Source: Mesorhizobium_L sp035547755
Lineage (GTDB): Bacteria > Pseudomonadota > Alphaproteobacteria > Rhizobiales > Rhizobiaceae
Length of the DNA stretch: 64,000 bases
Direction: 5' to 3'
Assembly: GCA_035547755.1 (NCBI GenBank)
Contig: DASZUG010000055.1
Coordinates: forward strand, 12,188-76,187
Below the pieces are notes generated by a model. That model had not been told where the DNA came from. It saw only the letters and a list, made by a program, of their open reading frames with translations, and ran no database searches. Positions 26,910 through 34,923 of the stretch are shown piece by piece (the first letter of the stretch is position 1; each line of letters starts with the position of its first letter). Position numbers and translations under genes: made by a program.

Positions 26910-27668
26910 ATGCCAGGACGGTTGAAGGACAGGATCGCGGTCGTGACCGCCGCGGGACAGGGTATCGGCCGCGCGATTGTGGAAGCATTCGTGCGGGAAG
27001 GGGCGACGGTTTATGCCTCCGATGTCGACAGATCCAAGCTCGAGGGTCTGGCGCGCGCGAAAAAAGCCAAGCTCGACGTCCTCTCGACGCGAGCCGTCGA
27101 AAGCTATGCCGCCAAGATCGGCGAAATCGACATTCTGGTGAACGTCGCCGGTTTCGTCCATCATGGAACTGTGCTCGACTGCACGGAAAAGGACTGGGAT
27201 TTCTCGTTCGACCTCAACGTCAAATCGATGCACCGTATGATCAGGACGTTTATGCCGGGCATGCTGGCGCGCGCTGAAGCGCGCGGCAAATCGGGATCGA
27301 TCGTCAATCTGTCCTCCGGCGCATCGTCGCTCAAGGGAGCGCCGAACCGCTATGTTTATGGGGCTACCAAGGCGGCGGTGATTGGACTGACGAAGGCCGT
27401 CGCGGCCGATTTCGTGGGCAAGGGTATACGCTGCAACGCCATCTGTCCCGGTACGATCCGCTCCCCGTCATGGGAAGAACGCGTCGAGGACCTCGGTAAA
27501 ACAATCGGCGGCAAGGACAAGGCGCTCGACATGTTCGTCCAGCGCCAGCCGATGGGGCGTGTCGGCGAGCCGGAAGAAGTGGCGGCGCTGGCGCTTTATC
27601 TCGCGTCGGACGAAAGCTCCTTCACGACCGGCGCCGCCATCCCGGTGGATGGCGGGTGGCTGATTTGA
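26910..27668 (+). CDS. SDR, 3-hydroxybutyrate dehydrogenase type 2 (BDH2/DHRS6)-like
   Basis: The start at 26910 has GGAGAGGG upstream and gives 252 residues. Blocks VTAAGQGIGRAIVEAF, NVAGFVHHGTVLDC, EKDWDFSFDLNVKSM, YGATKAAVIGLTKAVAADF and FTTGAAIPVDGGWLI closely follow human BDH2/DHRS6 as I remember it, including the rare FVHHGTVLDC stretch. That family uses NAD(H) on 3-hydroxybutyrate or 4-oxo-proline. Which substrate applies here is open. The next small gene overlaps its end. Confidence 0.88.
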   Translation: MPGRLKDRIAVVTAAGQGIGRAIVEAFVREGATVYASDVDRSKLEGLARAKKAKLDVLSTRAVESYAAKIGEIDILVNVAGFVHHGTVLDCTEKDWDFSFDLNVKSMHRMIRTFMPGMLARAEARGKSGSIVNLSSGASSLKGAPNRYVYGATKAAVIGLTKAVAADFVGKGIRCNAICPGTIRSPSWEERVEDLGKTIGGKDKALDMFVQRQPMGRVGEPEEVAALALYLASDESSFTTGAAIPVDGGWLI

Positions 27669-27871
27669 CCGAGGAGAATCGCAAATCGGCCATTGCCGCG
27701 GCGATCATCCTTTTCGGGTTCGGCGTGGCATGGATTTTCATGCCGCGCATCATGCTCGCGGTCGGCAGCGTCTCGACCATCGCCGCCGGCATACTGGCGA
27801 TCGCCTTCGTCGGCGCCTTCTTCCTGATATTCTGGCTGCGCAGCAGGAGTCAGAACAAGAAGCGGCACTGA
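27656..27871 (+). CDS. Small membrane protein of unknown function
   Basis: The 71-residue product starts at a GTG inside the end of the BDH2-like gene; a TTG three codons later is an alternative. It has two hydrophobic segments (IAAAIILFGFGVAWIFMP and IAAGILAIAFVGAFFLIFWL) and a basic tail RSRSQNKKRH, so it is probably a two-pass inner-membrane protein. I do not recognise a family. The 13-base overlap suggests coupling to the dehydrogenase gene. Confidence 0.7.
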   Translation: MADLTEENRKSAIAAAIILFGFGVAWIFMPRIMLAVGSVSTIAAGILAIAFVGAFFLIFWLRSRSQNKKRH

Positions 27872-27912
27872 TAAGGCGCAAGTCAGGGCATAATGCGATC
27901 AAACGGCAGCGT

Positions 27913-29367
27913 TCACGCATCCTTGGCGAGGAGCGCTTCCGGCTTGACGGGCTCGAGCGTTTCGGCGCGAGGCAGCCGCAGTTCGGTGATCAGCCCGCCG
28001 CCCGGCCTGTTCGCAAGCCTGATATCGCCGCCAAAACTTCGCGCTATGGTGCGGGCGATAGTGAGGCCGAGACCAAAGCCGCCGGTTTCCCGGCTGCGTG
28101 ATTCCTCCACCCTGGTAAAGGGCCGAAAAACGGCATCCAGCTTGGCCTGCGGGATACCGGGTCCTTCGTCGCGGATGGTGAGCACGATGTCTCCCTCATC
28201 ACGTGCAAGGCTCACATGGGCTTTGCCGCCATATGTCACAGCATTGTCGACCAGATTGGTGATGCAGCGCCGAAGCGCGATCGGCCGCCCGACGCAGACG
28301 AGGCCGCGCGAGGGGATGGTCTCTCCGTCGAAGGACACCTCCTTATAGGCATCCACGATCGAATCGACCAGGGATCGCATATCGATGCGCTCGTCGGCCT
28401 CGTCCCTTACTTCGAAAGTGGCGAAATCCACCACCGAGCGCGAGATTGCCTCTATGTCCGAGAGATCATGGAGTAGGGAGGATTTGAGCTTCTTGTTGGT
28501 CAGGAGTTCCAGCCGCAATTTCATGCGGGTCAGCGGCGTGCGCAGGTCATGCGCAAGCGCTGCAGCCAGTTGTTCGCGATCCTCGACATAGTCGCGCAGC
28601 CGCGCCTGCATCGCGTTGACCACCCGTGCGGCGGATTTGTATTGCGGGCTGCCGCTCTCGGGCAGCGGAGGGCTTTTCAGATCCTCGCCCAGCCTTTTCA
28701 CCGCGCTTTCGAGCAGGCGGTAGGGCGCCGTCAGCCCGCGAAGCGCCCAGATTGAAAGGACGACGACAAAAGCGGCGACCAATACCAGAAGCGCCAGCGT
28801 CCTTCCCGTCAGGAGTGGGCTGACCGGCGTCAGCGGCATGACGAAATTCAGCCATTGCCCGTCCTTGAATTCGATGGACGCCAGAAGCCGAGCGCTTTGG
28901 GAAATGCTGGCGGCAAGGCGCAGGAACTCATGCTCGATCTGTCCGACATCCGGATCGGGGGTGAAGGCCGGCGGCTCCGTCGAAGATGCGTCGGCGGATT
29001 CCCGCCTGATCCTCGCTTCGACGACCCCGAACTTCGTCAAACGGGCGACGATATCGTCTTCCAGTTCGGCGAGATCGTCGTCGGAGGGGATCGCCGTGCT
29101 GATCGCGGGCGTATCGGTAATCGTCACCACGAAGGCAGAATTCGTCAGCCGGGCGGCAAGCTGTTTGCGTTCCGCCGGGCTGAGGGAATTGAGAAGCTTC
29201 ACCAGCGAGAACGCCCGGTCGCTAAGGCGGAAGAGTTCAAGCAAATTGTTGGAGGCGGCTCTTTCCCTGTTGACGATGGAAAGCGTTGTCACCTGCGTGA
29301 TCGCCAGTCCCGCGATGAGGATCAGCAGGAACCATGCGGGCAGGGTCTGGGGCAGGAACCGCCTCAT
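27913..29367 (-). CDS. Sensor histidine kinase of the RstB/EnvZ type
   Basis: The 484-residue membrane kinase has an N-terminal membrane segment (about 10-30), a periplasmic domain to about 180, a second membrane segment (TLALLVLVAAFVVVLSIWAL) and a HAMP linker. The HisKA motif is LAHDLRTPLTRMKLRLELL, with the phospho-acceptor His. HATPase boxes are LVDNAVTYGG, RDEGPGIP and GFGLGLTIARTI. It is coupled to the upstream response regulator by a 4-base overlap. A role in sensing acid or envelope stress is suggested only by the adjacent small cationic exported proteins. Confidence 0.92.
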   Translation of the reverse strand: MRRFLPQTLPAWFLLILIAGLAITQVTTLSIVNRERAASNNLLELFRLSDRAFSLVKLLNSLSPAERKQLAARLTNSAFVVTITDTPAISTAIPSDDDLAELEDDIVARLTKFGVVEARIRRESADASSTEPPAFTPDPDVGQIEHEFLRLAASISQSARLLASIEFKDGQWLNFVMPLTPVSPLLTGRTLALLVLVAAFVVVLSIWALRGLTAPYRLLESAVKRLGEDLKSPPLPESGSPQYKSAARVVNAMQARLRDYVEDREQLAAALAHDLRTPLTRMKLRLELLTNKKLKSSLLHDLSDIEAISRSVVDFATFEVRDEADERIDMRSLVDSIVDAYKEVSFDGETIPSRGLVCVGRPIALRRCITNLVDNAVTYGGKAHVSLARDEGDIVLTIRDEGPGIPQAKLDAVFRPFTRVEESRSRETGGFGLGLTIARTIARSFGGDIRLANRPGGGLITELRLPRAETLEPVKPEALLAKDA

Positions 29368-30080
29368 TCGATCGCTATTTCCGGCACGAACTGGTAGCCG
29401 CCGCCGCGCACCGTCAGGATCAGCTTGGGCGAACGGGGATCATCTTCCATCTTGCGGCGCAACCGGCTGACGAGAATGTCCACGCTGCGGTCATAGCCAT
29501 ATTCGTTGTCGTTGCCCGCCAGTTCCATCAACTGGTCGCGGGAAAGCACGCGTTGGGAACTCTTGACGAGCGCCTGCAGCAGATTGAACTCGGCGGTGGT
29601 CAGTTCCACGCGAACGTCGCCAGGCGCGATCAGCCGTCGGCGCGCGCAGTCGAGCGTCCAGCCGGCGAATTTGTAGATCTGCGGCTCCTGGCGCTGGGAA
29701 GGCCCCGCCATTGCAGGCCGACGGAGGACGGCGCGCACCCGCGCGAGAAGTTCGCGGGGATCGAAGGGCTTGGGCACATAGTCATCGGCCCCCATTTCCA
29801 GGCCCACCACCCGGTCAACCGTCTCCGTCACGGCCGTCAGCATGATGATGGGGACGCGCGACCATGCGCGGATTTCACGGCAGATATCGAGGCCGCTTTT
29901 GCCTGGCAGCATGACGTCGAGGATAAGCAGATCGACAGCAGCGTGCCGCATCGATGCCTGCATTTCCTCGGCATCGCCGGCAACGCTGACGCGCAGGCCA
30001 TGCTTCAGGAAAAACTCCTGCAGCAAGTCACGTATTTCCCTGTCGTCGTCAACGATCAGAATATGCGCGTCGGTCTTCAC
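29364..30080 (-). CDS. OmpR-family response regulator
   Basis: A GTG start at 30080, with GAGGG eight bases before it, gives 238 residues; an upstream ATG at 30155 lacks a ribosome site. The receiver domain has ILIVDDDREI, the phospho-acceptor in LLILDVMLPGKSG, and MLTAVTE with the KPF Lys motif (YVPKPFDP). A winged-helix DNA-binding domain ends RRKMEDDPRSPKLILTVRGGGYQF. It is transcribed away from the small exported protein gene at 30347. Its likely targets include that divergent gene. Confidence 0.92.
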   Translation of the reverse strand: MKTDAHILIVDDDREIRDLLQEFFLKHGLRVSVAGDAEEMQASMRHAAVDLLILDVMLPGKSGLDICREIRAWSRVPIIMLTAVTETVDRVVGLEMGADDYVPKPFDPRELLARVRAVLRRPAMAGPSQRQEPQIYKFAGWTLDCARRRLIAPGDVRVELTTAEFNLLQALVKSSQRVLSRDQLMELAGNDNEYGYDRSVDILVSRLRRKMEDDPRSPKLILTVRGGGYQFVPEIAIE

Positions 30081-30198
30081 GCCGGTTTCCCTCACGATAT
30101 ACGAGGCCCGTTGCACCCACGGCAGTCGGCCGTAACCGCCAAGGGGCTTGAACATTGCTCATGGCGAATCTGCGGCAGGTCAAGCAGAAACACAGATG

Positions 30199-30224
30199 CA
30201 ACAAAATTCAACAAGCCAGAAAAA
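30199..30224 (+). promoter_or_regulatory. Candidate response-regulator box, copy 1
   Basis: CAACAA occurs twice at a 10-base period (30199-30204 and 30209-30214), followed by CCAGAAAAA. The 26-base element matches a second copy at 30676-30701 at 20 positions. Direct repeats at 10-11 bases are typical for OmpR-family binding. The site lies between the regulator gene and the divergent His-rich gene. Confidence 0.45.
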
Positions 30225-30346
30225 TCCTCGACACGAATCGCTGCGATAAAAGGCGCGGTCGGAGGGCCGTTTCGGACTTTTCCGCCATTTATCGCATGTT
30301 CAACACGTGGGCCCGGGTTTTACCCGCCCTACAAAAGGAAATGTCC

Positions 30347-30565
30347 ATGAAGAAGACCCTTTTCTCCGCGCTCGGCCTCGCCGTCGCCCTCGCCTTCTCC
30401 GCTCCGATGATCGGCAGCGCCGACGCCGCGACCGTCACGACCAAGACCGTCGTGAAGCATCCGGCTCACCATCATCATCATCATGTTCGTCATCATCATG
30501 TCCGTCATCATCACCATCATCATGCGAAGCATGTCGTGGTGAAGAAGGTCGTGAAGAAGGGCTGA
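30347..30565 (+). CDS. Small secreted His-rich cationic protein (Asr-like in composition)
   Basis: The 72-residue precursor starts at 30347, with AAGGA seven bases upstream; ATG 30341 is an in-frame alternative. Residues 1 to about 28 are a signal peptide (MKKTLFSALGLAVALAFSAP, then cleavage near SADAA). The mature part is about 17 His in two runs (HHHHHHVRHHHVRHHHHHH) with a Lys/Val tail. It should be periplasmic, basic and metal- or proton-binding. Its signal peptide is nearly identical at DNA level to that of the gene at 31109. The function is inferred from composition only. Confidence 0.72.
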   Translation: MKKTLFSALGLAVALAFSAPMIGSADAATVTTKTVVKHPAHHHHHHVRHHHVRHHHHHHAKHVVVKKVVKKG

Positions 30566-30570
30566 TTTCC

Positions 30571-30630
30571 GGCCGCTCCGGGAAGCATGTCAGTGAAGGC
30601 CGTTTCGTCTGCGAAAGCAACGGAGCGGCC
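30571..30630 (+). terminator. Large stem-loop after the His-rich gene
   Basis: GGCCGCTCCG (30571-30580) pairs perfectly with CGGAGCGGCC (30621-30630). The 40-base loop contains an inner stem (TTTCG with CGAAA). Only TTT follows, so termination would be weak. It may protect or attenuate the transcript. Confidence 0.5.
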
Positions 30631-30675
30631 TTTCCATGCCGGGCATCCGCCCGTCTCGCCGATGCTACATTCCGG

Positions 30676-30701
30676 AAACAAAATTAAGCAGTTCAGAAAA
30701 A
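30676..30701 (+). promoter_or_regulatory. Candidate response-regulator box, copy 2
   Basis: This element shares ACAAAATT, CA and CAGAAAAA in the same register with the copy at 30199-30224 (20 of 26 positions identical). It lies about 60 bases before the start of the next small exported protein gene. Both copies precede small exported proteins beside the two-component system. Confidence 0.45.
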
Positions 30702-30761
30702 CGCGCGCAAAACAGATTGCCCATAGTGGCATGTACGGTGTCAGGCGTCCGAAAGACTGAA

Positions 30762-31058
30762 ATGCGTGAACTCATAATTGTCATCGCCGCCTTGCTTTGC
30801 GCCAGCGTTTCGACCGCAAGTCCGGTCACACCGCGGCCGACCAAAAGAGTGATGATCACGCGCATCCAGCGCTGTGAGGACATGCAACGTCAATTCAATC
30901 ACGCAATCTCGCAACACGCCAAGGCCAAGCGAGCCGCCGAGGCGAGAGCACTTCAGAAAAAAGCCCAGAGATACTGTGCCGGCAAAAGGCAGGCGCAGGG
31001 TATCCGGGCCTATGCGGAAGCACTGAAGCTGCTTGGGGTGCAGCCGATCGACCGATGA
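30762..31058 (+). CDS. Small secreted basic protein of unknown function
   Basis: The 98-residue precursor begins MRELIIVIAALLCASVSTAS, a signal peptide. The mature part is helical and basic (TKRVMITRIQRCEDMQRQFN, AKAKRAAEARALQKKAQRYC) with two Cys that could form a disulfide. No family is recognised. The ribosome site is weak. It sits between two Asr-like genes and has the second candidate regulator box in its promoter, so it may belong to the same regulon. Confidence 0.65.
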   Translation: MRELIIVIAALLCASVSTASPVTPRPTKRVMITRIQRCEDMQRQFNHAISQHAKAKRAAEARALQKKAQRYCAGKRQAQGIRAYAEALKLLGVQPIDR

Positions 31059-31108
31059 GCGGAAGCATCTTTTCCTGGCTCGCAAACTCAATGAAGGAAA
31101 CCCACATC

Positions 31109-31333
31109 ATGAAAAAGACCCTCCTTTCCGCGCTCGGCCTCGCCGTCGCCCTCGCTTTCTCGGTTCCGATGATCGCCCCGGCCAATGCGGCCGCTGCTGC
31201 TACGGCGACCACGACCGCCAAGAAGCCGATGGCCAAGAAGGCCACCCACAAGAAGGTCGTGCACAAGAAGGCGACCCACAAGAAAGCCGCCCACAAGAAA
31301 ATGGCGAAAAAGCCGGCCGCCAAGAAGAGCTGA
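31109..31333 (+). CDS. Small secreted Lys/Ala/His-rich protein resembling acid-shock protein Asr
   Basis: The 74-residue precursor starts at 31109, with AAGGA ten bases upstream. The signal peptide MKKTLLSALGLAVALAFSVP is a near copy of the one at 30347. The mature part is repetitive, KKATHKK, VVHKK, ATHKK, AAHKK, KKPAAKKS, highly positive and probably disordered. E. coli Asr, an acid-induced periplasmic protein controlled by an OmpR-type regulator, has the same composition. Homology cannot be claimed from composition. A strong terminator follows. Confidence 0.75.
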   Translation: MKKTLLSALGLAVALAFSVPMIAPANAAAAATATTTAKKPMAKKATHKKVVHKKATHKKAAHKKMAKKPAAKKS

Positions 31334-31389
31334 GCCGCGCGGACGAATTCGCGGTTAGTGCGCCACAGAGCGCATTTCTAGGCCGACTC

Positions 31390-31434
31390 AAGACCGTTCC
31401 AAGCCGCCAAGGCGGCGAGGGCGGTCTTTTTTTT
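31390..31434 (+). terminator. Rho-independent terminator
   Basis: AAGACCG (31390-31396) pairs with CGGTCTT, and an inner GCCGCC-AA-GGCGGC stem closes the loop. Eight T residues end the element at 31434. It closes the transcript of the Lys-rich gene. Confidence 0.9.
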
Positions 31435-31503
31435 GTTCGGACTGCGAGGCAATGACAGGATCGTTGGTTCTCCGGGTCGATCCTGACCGCAGATCACCCG
31501 CCC

Positions 31504-31530
31504 TTGACAGATGGAGCCGAACACCACTCA
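31504..31530 (+). promoter_or_regulatory. Possible promoter of the GntR-ABC operon
   Basis: A consensus -35 TTGACA (31504-31509) is followed after 17-18 bases by a weak AT-rich -10 region (CTCAATA). The palindrome TGGCC-N9-GGCCA about 10 bases downstream is a possible GntR operator. Confidence 0.4.
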
Positions 31531-31568
31531 ATACTTGGCCTACCGGCCGGGCCACTAGGACAGTAGAC

Positions 31569-32360
31569 GTGAGGGGCGAGCGAAATCTCAACATATTGGC
31601 GCAGGTGCCGGATCTGCGTCACGGTGTCGAGCGGCGTTCAGTAAAGGATATCGTATGCGAAAAGCTTGCGCTCCTTATCGGTACAGGCGTGCTGCAGATC
31701 GGTGATCAACTCCCGGGTGAACGCGAGCTTGCTTCAGCGTTCGGAGTGAGCCGCGAAACCGTGCGCGGCGCTGTGCAGGTTCTCGCCTTGCGCGGAATCA
31801 TCGACGTTTCCCACGGCGCCAGGTCGCGCATCGTCAGCACCGAGGTCGGATCGTTGCAAGCGGGCATCATGCCCCTGCACGACATTGATCACTATGGGAT
31901 AGAGGACGTCCACGCCGCCAGGCTTCTGATCGAAGGCCAGGTGGTGGCGGACGCGGCGGAAAACATAGATGACGCGACCCTTGCCGCGCTTGACCGGTCT
32001 TTGATCGAACAGGAAAGGGCCAAGCACGACCCTCTGCGCTTCCTGATCTTCGACCGCGAGTTCCATAGCGCGATCTATCATGCGGCATGCAACCAGCTGC
32101 TCGCGGATCTGGTGACCGATCTCTATGCCTATATGATGGAACACCGCCGCTCGGCCATGTCGCGTCCCGGCGCGATCGAGGCGAGCCGCGCCGATCATCA
32201 TGCGATTGTCAAAGCTCTACGGGCCAGAGACAGGGATGCGACGATAGCGGCATTTGGCCGTCACCTCGAGCGCATATATCGTTCGACGAAAACCGTTCTG
32301 ACAGATAGGAAGGGTGGCCGCCTGCCTGAGGCGAAGGCTGCAAATTCGAAGGGAGGTTGA
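31569..32360 (+). CDS. GntR-family regulator, FadR subfamily
   Basis: A GTG at 31569 with AGGA upstream gives 263 residues; the frame is open further upstream without a good start. The winged-helix domain (about 20-90) shows LPGERELASAFGVSRETVRGAVQVL. The C-terminal FCD helical domain carries the metal/ligand residues of DVHAARLLIEGQVVADAA, FDREFHSAIYHAACNQ and ADHHAIVKALRARD. It is directly followed by the ABC ATPase gene (TGAATG junction), so it is the first gene of the operon and probably controls it in response to the transported substrate or a product. Confidence 0.9.
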   Translation: MRGERNLNILAQVPDLRHGVERRSVKDIVCEKLALLIGTGVLQIGDQLPGERELASAFGVSRETVRGAVQVLALRGIIDVSHGARSRIVSTEVGSLQAGIMPLHDIDHYGIEDVHAARLLIEGQVVADAAENIDDATLAALDRSLIEQERAKHDPLRFLIFDREFHSAIYHAACNQLLADLVTDLYAYMMEHRRSAMSRPGAIEASRADHHAIVKALRARDRDATIAAFGRHLERIYRSTKTVLTDRKGGRLPEAKAANSKGG

Positions 32361-33428
32361 ATGGCATCGGTCACAATTCGCGACGTCCGCAAGGCTTTTG
32401 GCGCGACGGAGGTGCTGCACGGGGTTTCCGTGTCGATCGACGATGGTGAGTTCGTCATTCTCGTCGGCCCGTCGGGCTGTGGCAAGTCCACGCTTTTGCG
32501 AATGGTGGCTGGCCTCGAACGGATCACTTCGGGCGATATCGCGATCGACGACCTCATCGTCAACGACGTGCCGCCGAAGGAACGCGACATCGCGATGGTG
32601 TTCCAGAACTACGCCCTCTACCCGCATATGACGGTGGCGCAGAATATGGGCTTCTCGCTCATGCTGCAAAAAGCGTCCAAGGCGAAGATCGACGAACGGG
32701 TGAAGACGGCGGCGGGAATTCTCGGTCTCGAACCGCTGCTTGACCGCTATCCGCGCCAGCTTTCCGGCGGGCAGCGCCAGCGCGTCGCCATGGGCCGCGC
32801 TATCGTGCGCGATCCGAGAGTCTTTCTCTTTGACGAGCCGCTTTCCAATCTGGACGCCAAATTGCGGGTGGCGATGCGCGCCGAAATCAAGGAATTGCAC
32901 CATCGGCTTTCCACAACCACCATTTATGTCACCCATGATCAGGTCGAGGCGATGACGATGGCCGACAAGATCGTCGTGATGCATGACGGTATCGTCGAGC
33001 AGATCGGCGCGCCGCTCGACCTCTACGACAATCCGGCCAACCTCTTTGTCGCCAGTTTCATTGGCTCGCCGGCGATGAATCTCATCAGCGGAAAAATCGT
33101 TGCCAATGGTTCGGCCACCTTCGAAACGGCAAGCGGCGAGAAACTGCCGCTCGGGAACGCGCCGGCCGCGAGCGACGGCAAGCCCGTCGTCTATGGATTC
33201 CGACCGGAACATCTTCGTCTCGATGATCAGGGATTTGCCGCGAAAATCGCGGTGGTCGAGCCGATGGGATCGGAAACCCATGTGATCGCGCGTCTGGGCG
33301 ATGGCCAGGAAATCGTGGCGGCGCTGCGCGACAGGCGGAAATTCGAGCCGGGCGAGACGATCAGGCTCCTGCCGGAGCCCGATCTCGTCCATTTCTTCGA
33401 CGAGGGCAGCCAGAAGCGCCTTCAATGA
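32361..33428 (+). CDS. ABC transporter ATP-binding subunit, UgpC/MalK type
   Basis: The 355-residue ATPase has Walker A GPSGCGKST, Q-loop MVFQNYALYPHMTV, signature LSGGQRQRVAMGRAI, Walker B VFLFDEPLSNLD and the switch His in YVTHDQVEAMTM. The C-terminal TOBE/OB region is typical of CUT1 transporters. It powers the two MalF/MalG-type permeases encoded downstream. It starts immediately after the regulator stop. Confidence 0.95.
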   Translation: MASVTIRDVRKAFGATEVLHGVSVSIDDGEFVILVGPSGCGKSTLLRMVAGLERITSGDIAIDDLIVNDVPPKERDIAMVFQNYALYPHMTVAQNMGFSLMLQKASKAKIDERVKTAAGILGLEPLLDRYPRQLSGGQRQRVAMGRAIVRDPRVFLFDEPLSNLDAKLRVAMRAEIKELHHRLSTTTIYVTHDQVEAMTMADKIVVMHDGIVEQIGAPLDLYDNPANLFVASFIGSPAMNLISGKIVANGSATFETASGEKLPLGNAPAASDGKPVVYGFRPEHLRLDDQGFAAKIAVVEPMGSETHVIARLGDGQEIVAALRDRRKFEPGETIRLLPEPDLVHFFDEGSQKRLQ

Positions 33429-33485
33429 ATGCGGGCGGGCGGATAAAGGCCCGACTGACGATTGCTCACGCAAAGGGAGAGAGAA

Positions 33486-34805
33486 ATGAGCATTAACAGA
33501 CGTGACCTTATCCGGACGACCGCCGGGCTTGCGGTGGGCGCCGCGAGCGCCGGTCTTATCGGAGCTTCAGCGGCCAGAGCCGAGGACTCCTTCGATATCA
33601 AGCCGGAAAAGGGCGCATCGCTGCGCGTCACCCGCTGGTCGCCTTTCGTCAGCGGCGACGAAAAGCAATGGCTGGCGAATACGCAGCAATTCACCAAGGA
33701 CACCGGCATCGAGGTCAGGATCGACAAGGAAAGCTGGGAAGACATCCGCCCCAAAGCAGCGGTGGCGGCGAATGTCGGTTCGGGACCGGACATCATGTGG
33801 GTCTGGTTCGACGACCCGCAGCAATATCCCGACAAACTGCTCGACGTCACCGATCTCGCCAACTATCTCGGCAACAAATATGGCGGCTGGTATGACGGCC
33901 CGAAGGCCTATGCGACCAATGATGGCAAATTCGTCGGGCTGCCGATCGCGACAATCGGCAACGCCATTGTTTACCGCAAGAGCATCGTCGAGAAGGCCGG
34001 CTTCAGTGAGTTCCCGAAGGATACGGACGGGTTCCTGAAGCTCTGCCAGGCATTGAAGTCCAAGGGGCTCACGCCCGCCGGCTTCACCCATGGTCACGGC
34101 GTGGGCGACGGCAACAACTACGCACATTGGCTTCTGTGGAGCCATGGCGGCGCCATGGTGGACGAGAAATCCAATGTCACCATCGACAGCCCGGAGAGCA
34201 TCGAGGCGATCAAATATGCGGCCGAACTCTACAAGACCTTCATTCCGGGCACGGAAAGCTGGCTCGACGTCAACAACAACCGCGCCTTCCTCGCCGGCAA
34301 GGTTTCGGTGATCGCCAACGGTGTCTCCGTTTATTATTCGGCGGCCAGCGATCCGAAGCTCAAGGCCATCGCCGATGATATCGGCACGACCAATCTGCCT
34401 GTCGGCAAGAGCGGCAAGGATGTCGAACTGCATCAGGTGACGAGCGCGGTGATCTTCAAATACACGAAGTATCCAAACGCGGCGAAGCTCTACCTGAAAT
34501 ACATGTTCGAAAAGCCGCAAATGTCGAAATGGATCGAATCCTCGAGCGCCTATTGCTGCCAGACGCTGAAGGCCTATGCCGACAATCCGATCTGGACGGC
34601 CAATCCGGTCTTCGCGCCCTATGCGAAGGCGTCGGAAACGCTGAGGACGAACGGCTATGCCGGACCGCTCGGACCGGCGTCAGCGGGCGTCATGGCCGAT
34701 TACGTGCTCGTCGACATGTTCGCCGAGGCCGTGACCGGGCAGCAATCGCCGAAGCAGGCGGCCGCGCGCGCCGCCGAGCGCGCCAAGCGCTATTACAAGA
34801 GCTGA
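33486..34805 (+). CDS. ABC transporter substrate-binding protein, family 1, Tat-type signal
   Basis: The 439-residue periplasmic protein starts at 33486 after GGGAGAGAG. Its N-terminus INRRDLIRTTAGLAVG has the twin-Arg motif of Tat export and ends near ARAED. The mature part resembles carbohydrate-binding cluster B proteins (WSPFVSGDEKQWLANT, GSGPDIMWVWFDDPQQYPD, NNNRAFLAGKVSVIANG). The substrate cannot be read from sequence. A Tat signal implies folding before export. It lies between the ATPase and permease genes. Confidence 0.92.
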   Translation: MSINRRDLIRTTAGLAVGAASAGLIGASAARAEDSFDIKPEKGASLRVTRWSPFVSGDEKQWLANTQQFTKDTGIEVRIDKESWEDIRPKAAVAANVGSGPDIMWVWFDDPQQYPDKLLDVTDLANYLGNKYGGWYDGPKAYATNDGKFVGLPIATIGNAIVYRKSIVEKAGFSEFPKDTDGFLKLCQALKSKGLTPAGFTHGHGVGDGNNYAHWLLWSHGGAMVDEKSNVTIDSPESIEAIKYAAELYKTFIPGTESWLDVNNNRAFLAGKVSVIANGVSVYYSAASDPKLKAIADDIGTTNLPVGKSGKDVELHQVTSAVIFKYTKYPNAAKLYLKYMFEKPQMSKWIESSSAYCCQTLKAYADNPIWTANPVFAPYAKASETLRTNGYAGPLGPASAGVMADYVLVDMFAEAVTGQQSPKQAAARAAERAKRYYKS

Positions 34806-34843
34806 TGTGAAGCGGTCGGAGTGGTTTCCGGCCGGCGAATCAG

Positions 34844-34866
34844 GGGGCCCGGCTAAGCCGGGCCTT
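34844..34866 (+). terminator. Intercistronic hairpin between substrate-binding and permease genes
   Basis: GGCCCGGC (34846-34853) pairs with GCCGGGCC (34857-34864) around a TAA loop, plus two G-T pairs. No T tract follows. Such hairpins usually stabilise the binding-protein mRNA relative to the downstream permease genes. Confidence 0.6.
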
Positions 34867-34923
34867 CCACACCGAAGCGAGCGGCGGGAACAGATTGCGG
34901 CTGCGACAATACGGGAAGACTTC

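Noticed and set aside
30463..30525. CAT/CAC-rich run that looks like a microsatellite
   Set aside because: It is the in-frame poly-His coding part of a small secreted protein with signal peptide and ribosome site.
32217..33473. Long open frame of about 418 codons opposite the ABC ATPase gene
   Set aside because: It lies wholly against an unmistakable ATPase gene, and its His/Arg/Asp-rich composition is typical of antisense frames.
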